Assembly (NCBI GenBank): GCA_019637155.1
Contig: JAHBWE010000003.1
Location: 434,001 to 498,000 of the forward strand
Length of the DNA stretch: 64,000 nucleotides
From: Labilithrix sp.
Lineage (GTDB): Bacteria > Myxococcota_A > Polyangia > Polyangiales > Polyangiaceae
Direction: 5' to 3'
A model generated the notes under the pieces. The model did not search any database. It saw only the letters and a program-made list of their open reading frames with translations, and was not told the DNA's origin. Both the position numbers and the translations under genes were made by a program. Numbering within the stretch: the stretch's first letter is position 1; each line of letters opens with the position of its first letter. This document shows, piece after piece, positions 1 through 7,792 of this stretch.

Positions 1-195
1 GCGCGACGACGACACGGTCGCGTCCCGCGGCGCCACGATCGTCCCCGCGTAGGCGAGCGTCTTCGGGAGCCTCTTCGTGACGACGGGCGTCGTCTCCGGC
101 GCCTTCCGCTTGGGCGGCGGCGCCTCCTTGTCCGGTCCCTTCGCGGCCGAGCACGCGACCAGCGCGACGAGCGCCAGGATCGATCGACGTTGCAT
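1..195 (-). CDS. Lipoprotein, N-terminal part; probable efflux periplasmic adaptor
   Basis: Only the first 65 codons are in the window; the gene runs off the left edge. The ATG at 195 gives a short basic start, a hydrophobic stretch and a lipobox ending in Cys (LVALVAC, Cys at residue 15), so a lipoprotein is predicted. A Lys/Pro-rich linker follows, then a segment of the form 'YAGTIVAPRDATVSS'. That pattern of a beta-strand leading into 'G-x-(V/I)-x-(A/P)' is usual at the N-terminus of RND/HlyD-type periplasmic adaptor subunits. The family call is an inference from about 20 residues; the lipoprotein call is firmer. Confidence 0.5.
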   Translation of the reverse strand, partial: MQRRSILALVALVACSAAKGPDKEAPPPKRKAPETTPVVTKRLPKTLAYAGTIVAPRDATVSSSR

Positions 196-283
196 GGCGC
201 CGATCTATGCGCCCTCGTGCACGTCTCGCGGACGCCGCCGACCAATCGGGGCGCCCGGCGGGCGAACCGGGCGCCGGCGCGGG

Positions 284-1621
284 TCAGTCCTTGTCTTCGA
301 GCGAGACGCCGTAGAGGCCGCGCTTCTTGAGAAGGTCGCGGAGGTGGTGGCGCGCGATGTCGGCCTGCCGCGACGCGGCGGAGAGGTTGCCGCGGCAGCT
401 CTTCATCAGCAGCGTGAGGTAGGCCTTCTCGAAGCGCTCGATCGCGCGGTCCTTCGCGACGGAGAAGGTCCCCGAGAGATCGAGCGGATCGCGCTCGCTC
501 GCGGTGCCGCGGAAGCCGTTGCCCTCGCCCGCGAAGTCGCCGCGGCGGATGACGCCGCCCTGCGCGATCGCCGCCGCGCGGAGGAGCGCGTTGTTGAGCT
601 CGCGCACGTTCCCCGGCCACGGCAACGACGCGAAGAGCTCGAGCGCGTCGACGTCGATCATCACGTCGGAGCCGGCGCGGGCGAGGAGCTTCGCGCAGAT
701 GAGGGGGAAGTCCTCCTTCCGCTGGCGGAGCGGCGGGACCACGACGCGGACCTGCGCGAGGCGGTGGTAGAGGTCCTCGCGGAAGAGCCCGCGCTCGATC
801 GCGTTGCGCACGTCGGTGCGGCTCGCGGAGAGGACGCGCACGTCGATCGGCACCGGCGCGCTGCCGCCGACGCGCAGCACCTCGCGCCGCTCGAGGATGC
901 GGAGGATCTTCGTCTGGAGCGCGCTCGAGAGCTCGGCGATGCCGTCGATGAAGACGCTGCCGCCGTGCGCGCTCTCGAAGAGGCCGACCCGGATCTCGGC
1001 GGCCGCCTCGCCGAAGAGCATCGGCTCCGCGAGCTCGTCCGGGATCGCGCTCGTGTCGATGACGACGAAGGGTTTGTTCGCGCGCGGCGAGGCGGCGTGG
1101 ATCGCGCGCGCGATCTCCTCCTTCCCCGAGCCGGTCTCGCCCTGGAGGAGGATCGCGAGGTCGAGCGGCGCGATGCGATCGAGGGTCGAGAAGAGCTCGC
1201 GCATCGGCTTGGAGCGGCCGACGATCTCACCGAACGACTCGCGCTCCCGCTCCGACATCGGCGGGGCGGCGTCCTCGACGTCGACGCGGAGGAGGGTGTC
1301 GCCGATCGTGATCTCGCCGCCGATCGCGAGCTCGACGTCGGCGACGCGGTGCGCCCCGAGCCAGGTCCCGTTCGTGCTGCCGACGTCGCGCACGCGGACG
1401 CGATCGTCGTTGCGCGTGAGCTCGAGGTGGGCCGCGCTCACGCGCGGATCGTCGACCACGAAGTCGTTCGTCGGGTGGCGCCCCACGGTCGTGCTCGAGC
1501 GGACGACGGCGAAGGAAGCGCCCTTGGAGGGACCGGTCACCGCGATCAGCTTCGGGACCGCGGTCGTGCGGGGGACCACGGGCGGGTTCGCGATCGTCGT
1601 CCCGCGGAGCCTACTGCTCAT
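284..1621 (-). CDS. FHA domain / AAA+ sigma-54-activator-like regulator with degenerate ATPase motifs
   Basis: The 445-residue protein has an N-terminal FHA phosphopeptide-binding domain (about 25-112; VGRHPTNDF, GSTNGTW), a sigma-54 activator type AAA+ domain (about 132-365; Walker A GETGSGKE at 161-168, FREDLYHRL, WPGNVREL) and a Fis-type helix-turn-helix near the end (about 405-440). Such proteins usually couple Ser/Thr phosphorylation to sigma-54 transcription. Two key features are missing. The GAFTGA loop that contacts sigma-54 is replaced by an unrelated Ala/Glu stretch (about 203-213). The Walker B Asp-Glu is Asp-Gly (VFIDGIAEL, 223-231). It may be a DNA-binding scaffold or use a non-canonical mechanism. 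It is transcribed divergently from the SulP-carbonic anhydrase gene, about 100 bp away. Confidence 0.88.
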   Translation of the reverse strand: MSSRLRGTTIANPPVVPRTTAVPKLIAVTGPSKGASFAVVRSSTTVGRHPTNDFVVDDPRVSAAHLELTRNDDRVRVRDVGSTNGTWLGAHRVADVELAIGGEITIGDTLLRVDVEDAAPPMSERERESFGEIVGRSKPMRELFSTLDRIAPLDLAILLQGETGSGKEEIARAIHAASPRANKPFVVIDTSAIPDELAEPMLFGEAAAEIRVGLFESAHGGSVFIDGIAELSSALQTKILRILERREVLRVGGSAPVPIDVRVLSASRTDVRNAIERGLFREDLYHRLAQVRVVVPPLRQRKEDFPLICAKLLARAGSDVMIDVDALELFASLPWPGNVRELNNALLRAAAIAQGGVIRRGDFAGEGNGFRGTASERDPLDLSGTFSVAKDRAIERFEKAYLTLLMKSCRGNLSAASRQADIARHHLRDLLKKRGLYGVSLEDKD

Positions 1622-1720
1622 TGCATCAACGATATGGTTTCCACCGCACCGGAGGCAACGAGAGACATTTCACGCGTTTTGTCCGACGCGCCGCGGTGTT
1701 TGCGAGTAAAAGGTGCACCG

Positions 1721-3811
1721 ATGAGCATACGTGGTCGAGCCCGCCCCGGCGGAGCCCACACCAAGGAGCTCTTGGCGCTCGCGGGGCGGTGGATCGAATC
1801 CTGGCGCGTCACGGCGCGGGCGAAGTCGGCGGGGGTCGACTTCATCGCCGGCCTCACCGTCGCCGCGGTAGCCCTCCCGCTCAACATCGGCCTCGCGATC
1901 GCGAGCGGCATGCCGCCGAGCTCCGCGCTCTTCGCCGGCGCGCTCGGCGGCTTCCTCGGCGGCGTCCTCGGCTCGTCGCAGCACATGGTCTCCGGCCCCT
2001 CCGTGCCGCTGAGCGTGATGTTGCTCGCGCTCGCGCACGACTTCGGCGTCACCGGCGTCGCCGCGGCGGCGGTCCTGATGGGCATCGCGCAGCTCGTCAT
2101 GGGCTTCACGCGCGCGGGCCGCGTCGCGAAGTACGTGCCGGAGTCGGTCCTCGCCGGCTTCACGACCGGGGTCGGGCTCCGCCTCCTCAGCTCGCAGTTC
2201 CCCGAGCTCCTCGGTTTTCCCGAAGTAGTCGATTGGGCGCCCGATCACCACCCCGACACGATCGACATCGTCTCGATGATGCATCGCCCGCGGTGGCTCC
2301 ACGACGTGTCGTGGAGCGCGGCCATCTGCGGGATCTTCGTCATCTTCGTCGTGACCGCCACCCGCTCGCTGCGCCGCTTCCCCGCCGCGATCGTCAGCAT
2401 CGCGCTCGTCACGTTCGTGTCGGTCTACCTCCGGTGGGACGTCGAGCGCGTCGGGAGCGTCGGTGAGGTGTCGTCGGTCCTCCCGCAGTTGACGTTCCCG
2501 GTCGTGCGCGACGAGGACTGGCTCGACCTCCTCATCCGCGTGATCCCGATCGCGCTCCTCGGCTCGACGGAGACGCTCCTCTCCGCGCGCGCGGCGGACC
2601 GGATGGCCGACACGAAGACGCCGCACGATCCGAACGTGGAGCTCGTCGGACACGGCTTCTCCAACATCGCGTGCGGCCTCGTCGCCGGCATGCCGGTGAC
2701 CGGCGCGGCCGCGCGCTCGGGCGTCAACGTCCAGAGCGGCGCGCGCACGCGGCTCTCCGCGGTCTTCCACGCCCTGATCATGGTCGGGGCGGTCATGTTC
2801 CTGAGCCACGCGATCGGCCAGATCCCGCTCGCGGCCCTCGCCGGCCTCCTCTGCATCATCGGCTGGCGCCTCATCGACGTCGGCATGCTCCTCCAGCTGG
2901 TGCGGACCGACCGGCTCGCCGCGCTCGCGTTCCTCGTCGCCACCGCCGGCACCGTGACCGGCAACCTCCTCACCGGCCTCGCGCTCGGGCTCGCGCTCCA
3001 CTTCTTCGATCAGTGGCTCCATCGCCACGAGCGCGCCGCGGTCACCGCGCTCGAGGAGAACAAGCGGAAGGGCATCCGCGCGGTGCTGACGAAGGAGGCC
3101 GCGGAGGCGCGCCGGCCCGCCCACTTCGAGCACCTCCCGTCGGAGTACCGCAAGTGGCTCGGCCAGATCCGCGAGGAGCCCCTCGTCGCGCGGAGCGCCT
3201 ACGTGCACCCCGCCGCGACCGTGATCGGACGTGTCGTCGTCGGCGATCGCGCGCACATCGCCGCGGACACGTCGGTGCGCGCGGACGAGGGCGCGCCGTT
3301 CCACATCGGTCCGAACACGAACCTCCAGGACGGCGTCGTCCTCCACGCGTTGAAGGACAAGCGCGTCGTCGTCGCGGGCGAGCCGTGGGCGATCTACGTC
3401 GGCAAGAACGTGTCGATCGCGCACGACGCCCTCGTCCACGGCCCTTGTTACATCGGCGACGAGACGTTCGTCGGCTTCAAGGCGGTCGTGCACGACTCGG
3501 TCGTCGGCGCGCACTGCTTCATCGGCATCGGCGCGGTCGTCGTCGGGGTCGAGATCCCGAGCCACCGCTTCGTCCCGCACGGCCGCATCGTCGACAGCGC
3601 CGACGCGGTCGCGGCACTGCCGCCGGTGAGCGAGGCGCACGCCGAGTTCAACGAGGACGTCGTCGAGGTGAACCGCGGCCTCGCGGTCGCGTACCACGCG
3701 CTCGACAGGGAACAGACGCAGCGCGCGCTCGACGACGACGACGACCGCGCACGGTTCGGACCGCTCTGGGACTTCCCGTGGGCGACCGACCTTCCGAAGG
3801 AGAGGTTCTGA
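1721..3811 (+). CDS. SulP-family anion (bicarbonate/sulfate) transporter fused to gamma-carbonic anhydrase
   Basis: The 696-residue protein has an SLC26/SulP membrane domain (about 38-430, ten or more hydrophobic helices; signature region QHMVSGPSVPLSVM at 87-100) and a C-terminal left-handed beta-helix domain (about 485-625). The usual STAS domain is absent. The C-terminal domain keeps gamma-carbonic anhydrase features known from archaeal Cam: Arg520 in VRADEG, Gln536-Asp537, and the three zinc ligands His542 (VLHAL), His568 (SIAH) and His573 (LVHG). It should therefore hydrate CO2, coupled to bicarbonate movement. SulP-carbonic anhydrase fusions are a known theme; substrate is inferred. ATG 1721 was chosen because residues upstream in the same frame are antisense to the FHA gene. 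The stop is immediately followed by the start of a band-7 gene, so an operon is likely. Confidence 0.9.
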   Translation: MSIRGRARPGGAHTKELLALAGRWIESWRVTARAKSAGVDFIAGLTVAAVALPLNIGLAIASGMPPSSALFAGALGGFLGGVLGSSQHMVSGPSVPLSVMLLALAHDFGVTGVAAAAVLMGIAQLVMGFTRAGRVAKYVPESVLAGFTTGVGLRLLSSQFPELLGFPEVVDWAPDHHPDTIDIVSMMHRPRWLHDVSWSAAICGIFVIFVVTATRSLRRFPAAIVSIALVTFVSVYLRWDVERVGSVGEVSSVLPQLTFPVVRDEDWLDLLIRVIPIALLGSTETLLSARAADRMADTKTPHDPNVELVGHGFSNIACGLVAGMPVTGAAARSGVNVQSGARTRLSAVFHALIMVGAVMFLSHAIGQIPLAALAGLLCIIGWRLIDVGMLLQLVRTDRLAALAFLVATAGTVTGNLLTGLALGLALHFFDQWLHRHERAAVTALEENKRKGIRAVLTKEAAEARRPAHFEHLPSEYRKWLGQIREEPLVARSAYVHPAATVIGRVVVGDRAHIAADTSVRADEGAPFHIGPNTNLQDGVVLHALKDKRVVVAGEPWAIYVGKNVSIAHDALVHGPCYIGDETFVGFKAVVHDSVVGAHCFIGIGAVVVGVEIPSHRFVPHGRIVDSADAVAALPPVSEAHAEFNEDVVEVNRGLAVAYHALDREQTQRALDDDDDRARFGPLWDFPWATDLPKERF

Positions 3812-4723
3812 ATGTTGCCGATCGGCATCGTCATTGGGGTGGCCCTCTTCCTCGTCTACGTGCTCGCGAAGTCGAGCTTCCGCGTCGAGGAGGGGCACCT
3901 CGCCGTGCTCGTGGAGTTCGGCAAGGCGCATCATCGCGTCGAGGAGAAGACGGGCAAGCGCGTCCTCCGGACGTACAAGCCCGGCCTCCACTGGAAGCGG
4001 CCGTGGGAGCGCGTCGTCGACGTCTCGATGAAGGAGCAGACGCTCGACCTCAACAAGGAGAGCGGCGGCGGCACCGCGATGGCGGCGGACGGCACGATCC
4101 TCCGCCTCGACTCGTTCGTTCGCTACGTGCCGGTCGAGGGCGACCTCTACGAGCACCTCTTCGGCCTCGAGCGTCCGATCGATCACATCACCGGCCTCTT
4201 CACCTGCCTCCTCCGAAACGAAATTGCCAATTTCCACGGCAAAAGCGGACCGGAGCCGAGGGAGGAGGCGCCCCTCTCGACGCGCTTCGACTTCGCCGAC
4301 CAGGCCGGCTCGTACGCGCTCATCCGCCGCGAGCGCCGGCTCCTCAACGAGCGGATCGAGTCGTTCTGTCGCGAGCGCATCGACAACCAGTACGGCGTCC
4401 GCTTCAACGCCGTCGACCTCGCCGACATCCTGCCGCCCGACGAGCTCGCCGACGCGCTCAACGCGGTCATCCAGGCGCACAGCGAGGCGGAGGCGCTCCT
4501 CCACCGGACCGAGGCCGAGTGCCAGCAGCGCATCCTCGCCGCGGAGCGCGGGATCGCGATCTACACCGCGCGCTCGAAGGCGATCGAGGTGGAGATCGAG
4601 ACGCTCGCGAGGTTCCTCGCCGAGCTCGACGAGAGGGGCGTGCTCGACGCCTACGTCGCGCGCCGCCGGGCGGAGGTCACGAGCGAGTCGCGCACGTTGT
4701 TCCTGAAGGAGAACGCGGAATGA
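3812..4723 (+). CDS. SPFH/band-7 (stomatin/prohibitin-like) membrane protein 1
   Basis: The 303-residue protein begins with one hydrophobic segment (about 3-18) followed by a band-7/SPFH fold: 'FRVEEGHLAVLVEFGK', 'YKPGLHWKRPWE' and a central beta-rich region. A helical, charged C-terminus (about 215-300, AHSEAEALLHRTEAE) probably oligomerises. SPFH proteins form large membrane-anchored rings that organise membrane proteins or proteases. Its ATG directly abuts the stop of the SulP-carbonic anhydrase gene, and its own stop overlaps the next start, so the three genes should be co-translated. A role in scaffolding the transporter is inferred from position only. Confidence 0.85.
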   Translation: MLPIGIVIGVALFLVYVLAKSSFRVEEGHLAVLVEFGKAHHRVEEKTGKRVLRTYKPGLHWKRPWERVVDVSMKEQTLDLNKESGGGTAMAADGTILRLDSFVRYVPVEGDLYEHLFGLERPIDHITGLFTCLLRNEIANFHGKSGPEPREEAPLSTRFDFADQAGSYALIRRERRLLNERIESFCRERIDNQYGVRFNAVDLADILPPDELADALNAVIQAHSEAEALLHRTEAECQQRILAAERGIAIYTARSKAIEVEIETLARFLAELDERGVLDAYVARRRAEVTSESRTLFLKENAE

Positions 4724-5619
4724 ACCCGGACACCCTTCAGCTCCTCGTCGGCGTCGCGATCGGGATCTCCGTCTTCCCGCTCATCGCCTTGCTCGTCCGC
4801 GCGACGACGGTCGCGGTCGAGGACGAGGAGGCGGTCCTCGTCACCGAGTTCGGCAAGCTGGTGGAGACCTACACCGAGCCCGGCCTGCACTTCTTCCCGG
4901 CGAAGGTCTTCCCGTGGACGACGCTCACGCACGTCTCGCTCCGGCGCGACTTCCGCCGCTTCGACGCGGTCCACGTCAACGACGCGCGCGGCACGACCGT
5001 GGTCGTCGACCTCTGGCTCGAGCTGCGCGTCTCCGACGCCGCGAAGGCGATCTTCTCCGTCACCGACTGGGACCACGCGCTCCAGAACCTCGTCTCGCAC
5101 GCGACGACGTCGATCCTCGGCGGCCGCGAGTTCCACGAGATCCTCTCCGACCGCACCGAGCTCGGCGAGCTCCTCGCGAAGGACATCGCGGCGGAGACCG
5201 ACGCGTGGGGCGTCACGATCGAGCGCGTGTTCATCCGCAACGTGAGCCTGCTCCCCGAGGTCTCGCGCCAGATGTTCGAGACGATCAGCGCGCGGCTCGA
5301 GCGCGCGAAGGCGGACATCGACGAGAAGGGACGGCTCGACGCGGCGCAGCTCGAGGCGGAGACGCACAAGCGCGTCGCGGCGCTCGTCGCGGAGGCGAAG
5401 GGCCAGTACCCGGCCGCGGTGGGTCGCGCGCTCGCGACCCTGCGCCCCGGCTCGAAGCTCTTCGACGCGTACAACGAGCTCTACGAGCTCTCGCTCGTTC
5501 GCCCGCATCGCACGATCTCGTTCCGCGGCTTCAAAGAGGAGGTGCGCGCAGTCGACGCCGCGATGCTCCCACTCGAAGGCCAACTCCCCGCCCGCGCCGA
5601 CACCCTCCTCAAGCGCTGA
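4720..5619 (+). CDS. SPFH/band-7 (stomatin/prohibitin-like) membrane protein 2
   Basis: The 299-residue protein has an N-terminal membrane segment (about 8-27), then a band-7 domain (VEDEEAVLVTEFGK, YTEPGLHFF, ERVFIRNVSLL) and a coiled C-terminal part (LERAKADIDEKGRLD). It is a diverged relative of the preceding band-7 protein, and together they could form a hetero-oligomer as HflK/HflC do. The ATG overlaps the upstream TGA (ATGA at 4720-4723), showing translational coupling. No protease gene lies next to it, so an HflKC-FtsH role cannot be supported here. Confidence 0.84.
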   Translation: MNPDTLQLLVGVAIGISVFPLIALLVRATTVAVEDEEAVLVTEFGKLVETYTEPGLHFFPAKVFPWTTLTHVSLRRDFRRFDAVHVNDARGTTVVVDLWLELRVSDAAKAIFSVTDWDHALQNLVSHATTSILGGREFHEILSDRTELGELLAKDIAAETDAWGVTIERVFIRNVSLLPEVSRQMFETISARLERAKADIDEKGRLDAAQLEAETHKRVAALVAEAKGQYPAAVGRALATLRPGSKLFDAYNELYELSLVRPHRTISFRGFKEEVRAVDAAMLPLEGQLPARADTLLKR

Positions 5620-5656
5620 GCGTCGTGCCGCGCGCCCCCGCGAAAGCGAGCACGCG

Positions 5657-5684
5657 GCAGAAAAACGTTCCGACGTTTTTCTGC
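5657..5684. terminator. Perfect 12-bp inverted repeat, probable terminator hairpin
   Basis: GCAGAAAAACGT and ACGTTTTTCTGC are exact complements separated by TCCG. It lies 37 bp after the stop of the second band-7 gene. The stem contains T- and A-runs in both orientations but no U-tract after it, so termination is likely rather than certain. Confidence 0.5.
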
Positions 5685-5700
5685 ATCGTGCGAGCGGGGT

Positions 5701-5719
5701 GCAGGGGCGCAGCCCCTGC
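5701..5719. repeat. Short GC-rich hairpin (REP-like)
   Basis: GCAGGGGC and GCCCCTGC form an 8-bp stem with a 3-base GCA loop. It sits 16 bp after the first hairpin, in the 246-bp gap between the band-7 operon and the zinc-ribbon gene. It resembles the small palindromic units dispersed in many GC-rich genomes; no second copy was seen in this window. Confidence 0.4.
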
Positions 5720-5865
5720 GTTGAGAAGTGATGGACAAGCGGTTCACCAGGTCGCTGCGAGCCAGTCTCATGCGCAGGTGTGGTTGCTGCCGAAAGGCCG
5801 CTGGATCAGCGCTCGTCCAAGGGGTGCATCGCCGGCAGGGTGTTTGCAGGTAAGCGCCCAAGGTC

Positions 5866-6885
5866 ATGGACGTCTCCTGCCCCGCCTGCGCTGCGAAGTA
5901 CACAGCGGACGAAGAGAAGCTCCGCGGCAAGACCGCGCGGATGCGCTGCAAGGCGTGCAACACGGCGTGGATGGTGAGCGGTCCGGGCGTCTCCGCCGCC
6001 CCCGCGGCCCCCTCGTCCGTCGCGCCCGGCGCGGACGCAGAGGCGAAGCGCGCGAAGACCGGCAACGAGCGCGAGCGGCGCGATCTCTTCGCGGCGCGCG
6101 GCGCCGACGACATCCACGGCTCGGTCAACGAGGCGCCGAAGGTGAGCTCGCAGGCGAAGGACACGCTGCTCCCGCCGCCGTCGTTCGGCTTCGCGGGCGG
6201 CACCGGCAGCCGCAACGAGAACTCGGTCCTCTTCCGCGTCGATCAGCTCGGTGGTCTGGGCGGCGCTCGCATCAAGACGCCGGAGCCGGAGAGCCTCGCC
6301 GAGCTCGGTCGCGCGAAGCCGCAGATGGCGATGGCGGCGCCGACGCCGCGCGGGAGCGACGAAGAGGGCGTCATCGATCTCAAGGCGCTCGCGAGCGTGC
6401 CGCCGCCGGGCAAGCGCAGCATCATCCCGGTCGCGCCGCTCTTCAGCGAGCCGCCGCCGGCGCTCGCGTTCGACTCGTCGGGCCCTTCCGCGTCGCGTCC
6501 CGCGATCGCGAAGCCGATCAGCAAGGGCAAGTTGTTCGGGGCGATCGCCGCCGCCGCGGCGTTCCTCGTCGTCGCGGGCCTCGGTATCTCCGTCGCGTTC
6601 AAGGGTGAGGAGCCGGTGAAGCACGCGGCCGCCGCGCCCGCCGCGCCGCCGCCGCCTCCCGCGCCGACGGCGGAGAAGCCGCCGGAGCCGCCGGCGGAGA
6701 AGACGGCGTCGAACGACGACGACACCGCGCCGAAGAAGGCGACGAAGAAGGGCAAGCGCAAGGGCGGCAAGGCGGGCGGCTCGTCGACCGCGGCGGCGCC
6801 GCAGACGAAGAAGGCGGCCGATCCGTGCGGCTGCAAGGGCGACTTCAACTGCATCCTCGCGTGCACGGCGAAGAACGGCCGCTGA
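5866..6885 (+). CDS. Zinc-ribbon, single-TM protein (AgmX/PglI-like)
   Basis: The 339-residue protein starts with an MJ0042-type zinc ribbon (CPAC at 5-8 and CKAC further on, with KYTADEEKLRGK between). A long Pro/Ala-rich low-complexity region follows, then one transmembrane helix (about 222-243), an Ala/Pro and Lys-rich linker (PKKATKKGKRKGGK) and a short Cys-rich tail (CGCKGDFNCILAC). This architecture of cytoplasmic zinc ribbon, TM and periplasmic Pro/Lys linker is common in myxobacterial gliding and uncharacterised proteins such as AgmX. Function is not assignable from sequence. The SDR gene starts immediately after the stop, so the two are probably co-transcribed. Confidence 0.7.
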   Translation: MDVSCPACAAKYTADEEKLRGKTARMRCKACNTAWMVSGPGVSAAPAAPSSVAPGADAEAKRAKTGNERERRDLFAARGADDIHGSVNEAPKVSSQAKDTLLPPPSFGFAGGTGSRNENSVLFRVDQLGGLGGARIKTPEPESLAELGRAKPQMAMAAPTPRGSDEEGVIDLKALASVPPPGKRSIIPVAPLFSEPPPALAFDSSGPSASRPAIAKPISKGKLFGAIAAAAAFLVVAGLGISVAFKGEEPVKHAAAAPAAPPPPPAPTAEKPPEPPAEKTASNDDDTAPKKATKKGKRKGGKAGGSSTAAAPQTKKAADPCGCKGDFNCILACTAKNGR

Positions 6886-6886
6886 G

Positions 6887-7690
6887 CTGAGCCGGGTCGC
6901 CATCGTCACGGGCGCGTCGAGCGGCATCGGGCTCGCGGTCGCGCAGCAGTGGGTCCGTCGCGGCGGCAAGGTCGCGATGGTCGCGCGCACGCCGTCGTCA
7001 CTGGAGCGCGCGGCGAAGGACCTCGGCGACGACGCGGCCGCGTTCCCGCTCGACGTCCTCGACACGCCGGCGCTCATCGCGCTCCCGGACGCGGTCGTCG
7101 CCCGCTTCGGCCGGCTCGACGTCATCGTGAACAACGCCGGCTTCAACCGCCGCGGCCCGATCGATCGCTTCACGCCGGAGGAGCTCGCGCAGATCGTCAC
7201 GACGAACCTCGTCGCGCCGATCGTCCTCTCGCGCGCGGCGCTCCCGAAGCTCGAACGCGGCGGCTCCATCGTGCAGATCGCGAGCATCGCGGGCATGGTC
7301 CCGGTCCCGCACGAGGCGGCGTACTCCGCCTCGAAGGCGGGCCTCCGCGCCTTCTCGCGCGCGGTCGCCTACGAGCTCGAGGCGCAGGGCATCCACGTCG
7401 GCTGCGTCTGCCCCGGCCCGGTCGACACGGGCTTCCTCGGCGACCTCGAGGAGGTCCCCGACATCGTGCTCTCGCAACCGATGGTCACCGCCGACGACGT
7501 CGCGGCAGAGGTGATGCGCTGCATCGACGAGCGCGCAGAGGAGATCGCGATCCCGGCAAAGAGCGGACGCCTCGCGACCGCAGGCTACTTGCTCCCCGCC
7601 TTCGCGAAGCGCATCCGCCCCGTGCTGGAGAAGCGCGGCGCAAAGAACAAGGCCACGCTGCTGGAGAAGCGCCGCAAGTCGGTGTCGTGA
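6887..7690 (+). CDS. Short-chain dehydrogenase/reductase (SDR), probable CTG start
   Basis: The frame encodes a classical SDR: nucleotide-binding TGASSGIG close to the N-terminus, NNAG in the middle, a catalytic Ser in the IASIAG segment, and the catalytic YSASK. The first ATG (6977) lies downstream of TGASSGIG and would remove the first beta-strand and the cofactor-binding loop. The frame is open upstream, and no ATG, GTG or TTG precedes the motif, whereas CTG at 6887 gives a normal SDR N-terminus and lies 1 base after the stop of the previous gene. I therefore place the start at CTG, giving 267 residues. Substrate is unknown; NAD(P) dependence follows from the family. Confidence 0.8.
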   Translation: MSRVAIVTGASSGIGLAVAQQWVRRGGKVAMVARTPSSLERAAKDLGDDAAAFPLDVLDTPALIALPDAVVARFGRLDVIVNNAGFNRRGPIDRFTPEELAQIVTTNLVAPIVLSRAALPKLERGGSIVQIASIAGMVPVPHEAAYSASKAGLRAFSRAVAYELEAQGIHVGCVCPGPVDTGFLGDLEEVPDIVLSQPMVTADDVAAEVMRCIDERAEEIAIPAKSGRLATAGYLLPAFAKRIRPVLEKRGAKNKATLLEKRRKSVS

Positions 7691-7710
7691 AGCCCGACGC
7701 GCGCCAACAT

Positions 7711-7792
7711 AACAAGTCGTAACTTGGCAAGTCACGACTTGGCAAGTGATGACTTGGCAAGTGATGACTTGGCAAGTCTATACTTGGCAAGT
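7711..7792. repeat. Tandem array of a 15-bp near-palindromic repeat
   Basis: Five copies of ACTTGGCAAGT (at 7722, 7737, 7752, 7767 and 7782) are separated by 4-bp spacers CACG, GATG, GATG and CTAT, giving an exact 15-bp period. A half-copy (AACAAGT) precedes them. The unit is palindromic apart from its central base. A 15-bp period keeps frame, and the array is open through the start of the downstream ATPase remnant, encoding Thr-Trp-Gln-Val plus one variable residue per copy. A second array with the same unit lies at 8417-8453, on the far side of the remnant. Confidence 0.9.

Noticed and set aside
77..1720. Upstream in-frame extension of the SulP-carbonic anhydrase gene by about 550 codons
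   Set aside because: The extension is antisense to the FHA regulator gene and its translation is Arg/Asp/Ala/Glu-rich without domains. The real start is ATG 1721, just before the transporter sequence.
1670..4504. Antisense open frame of about 940 codons opposite the SulP and first band-7 genes
   Set aside because: Same mirror-codon effect; no domain, start signal or gene spacing supports it.
7711..7792. CRISPR array
   Set aside because: Units are 11 bp with 4-bp spacers; no 25-37 bp repeats, no spacer-sized uniques and no cas genes.
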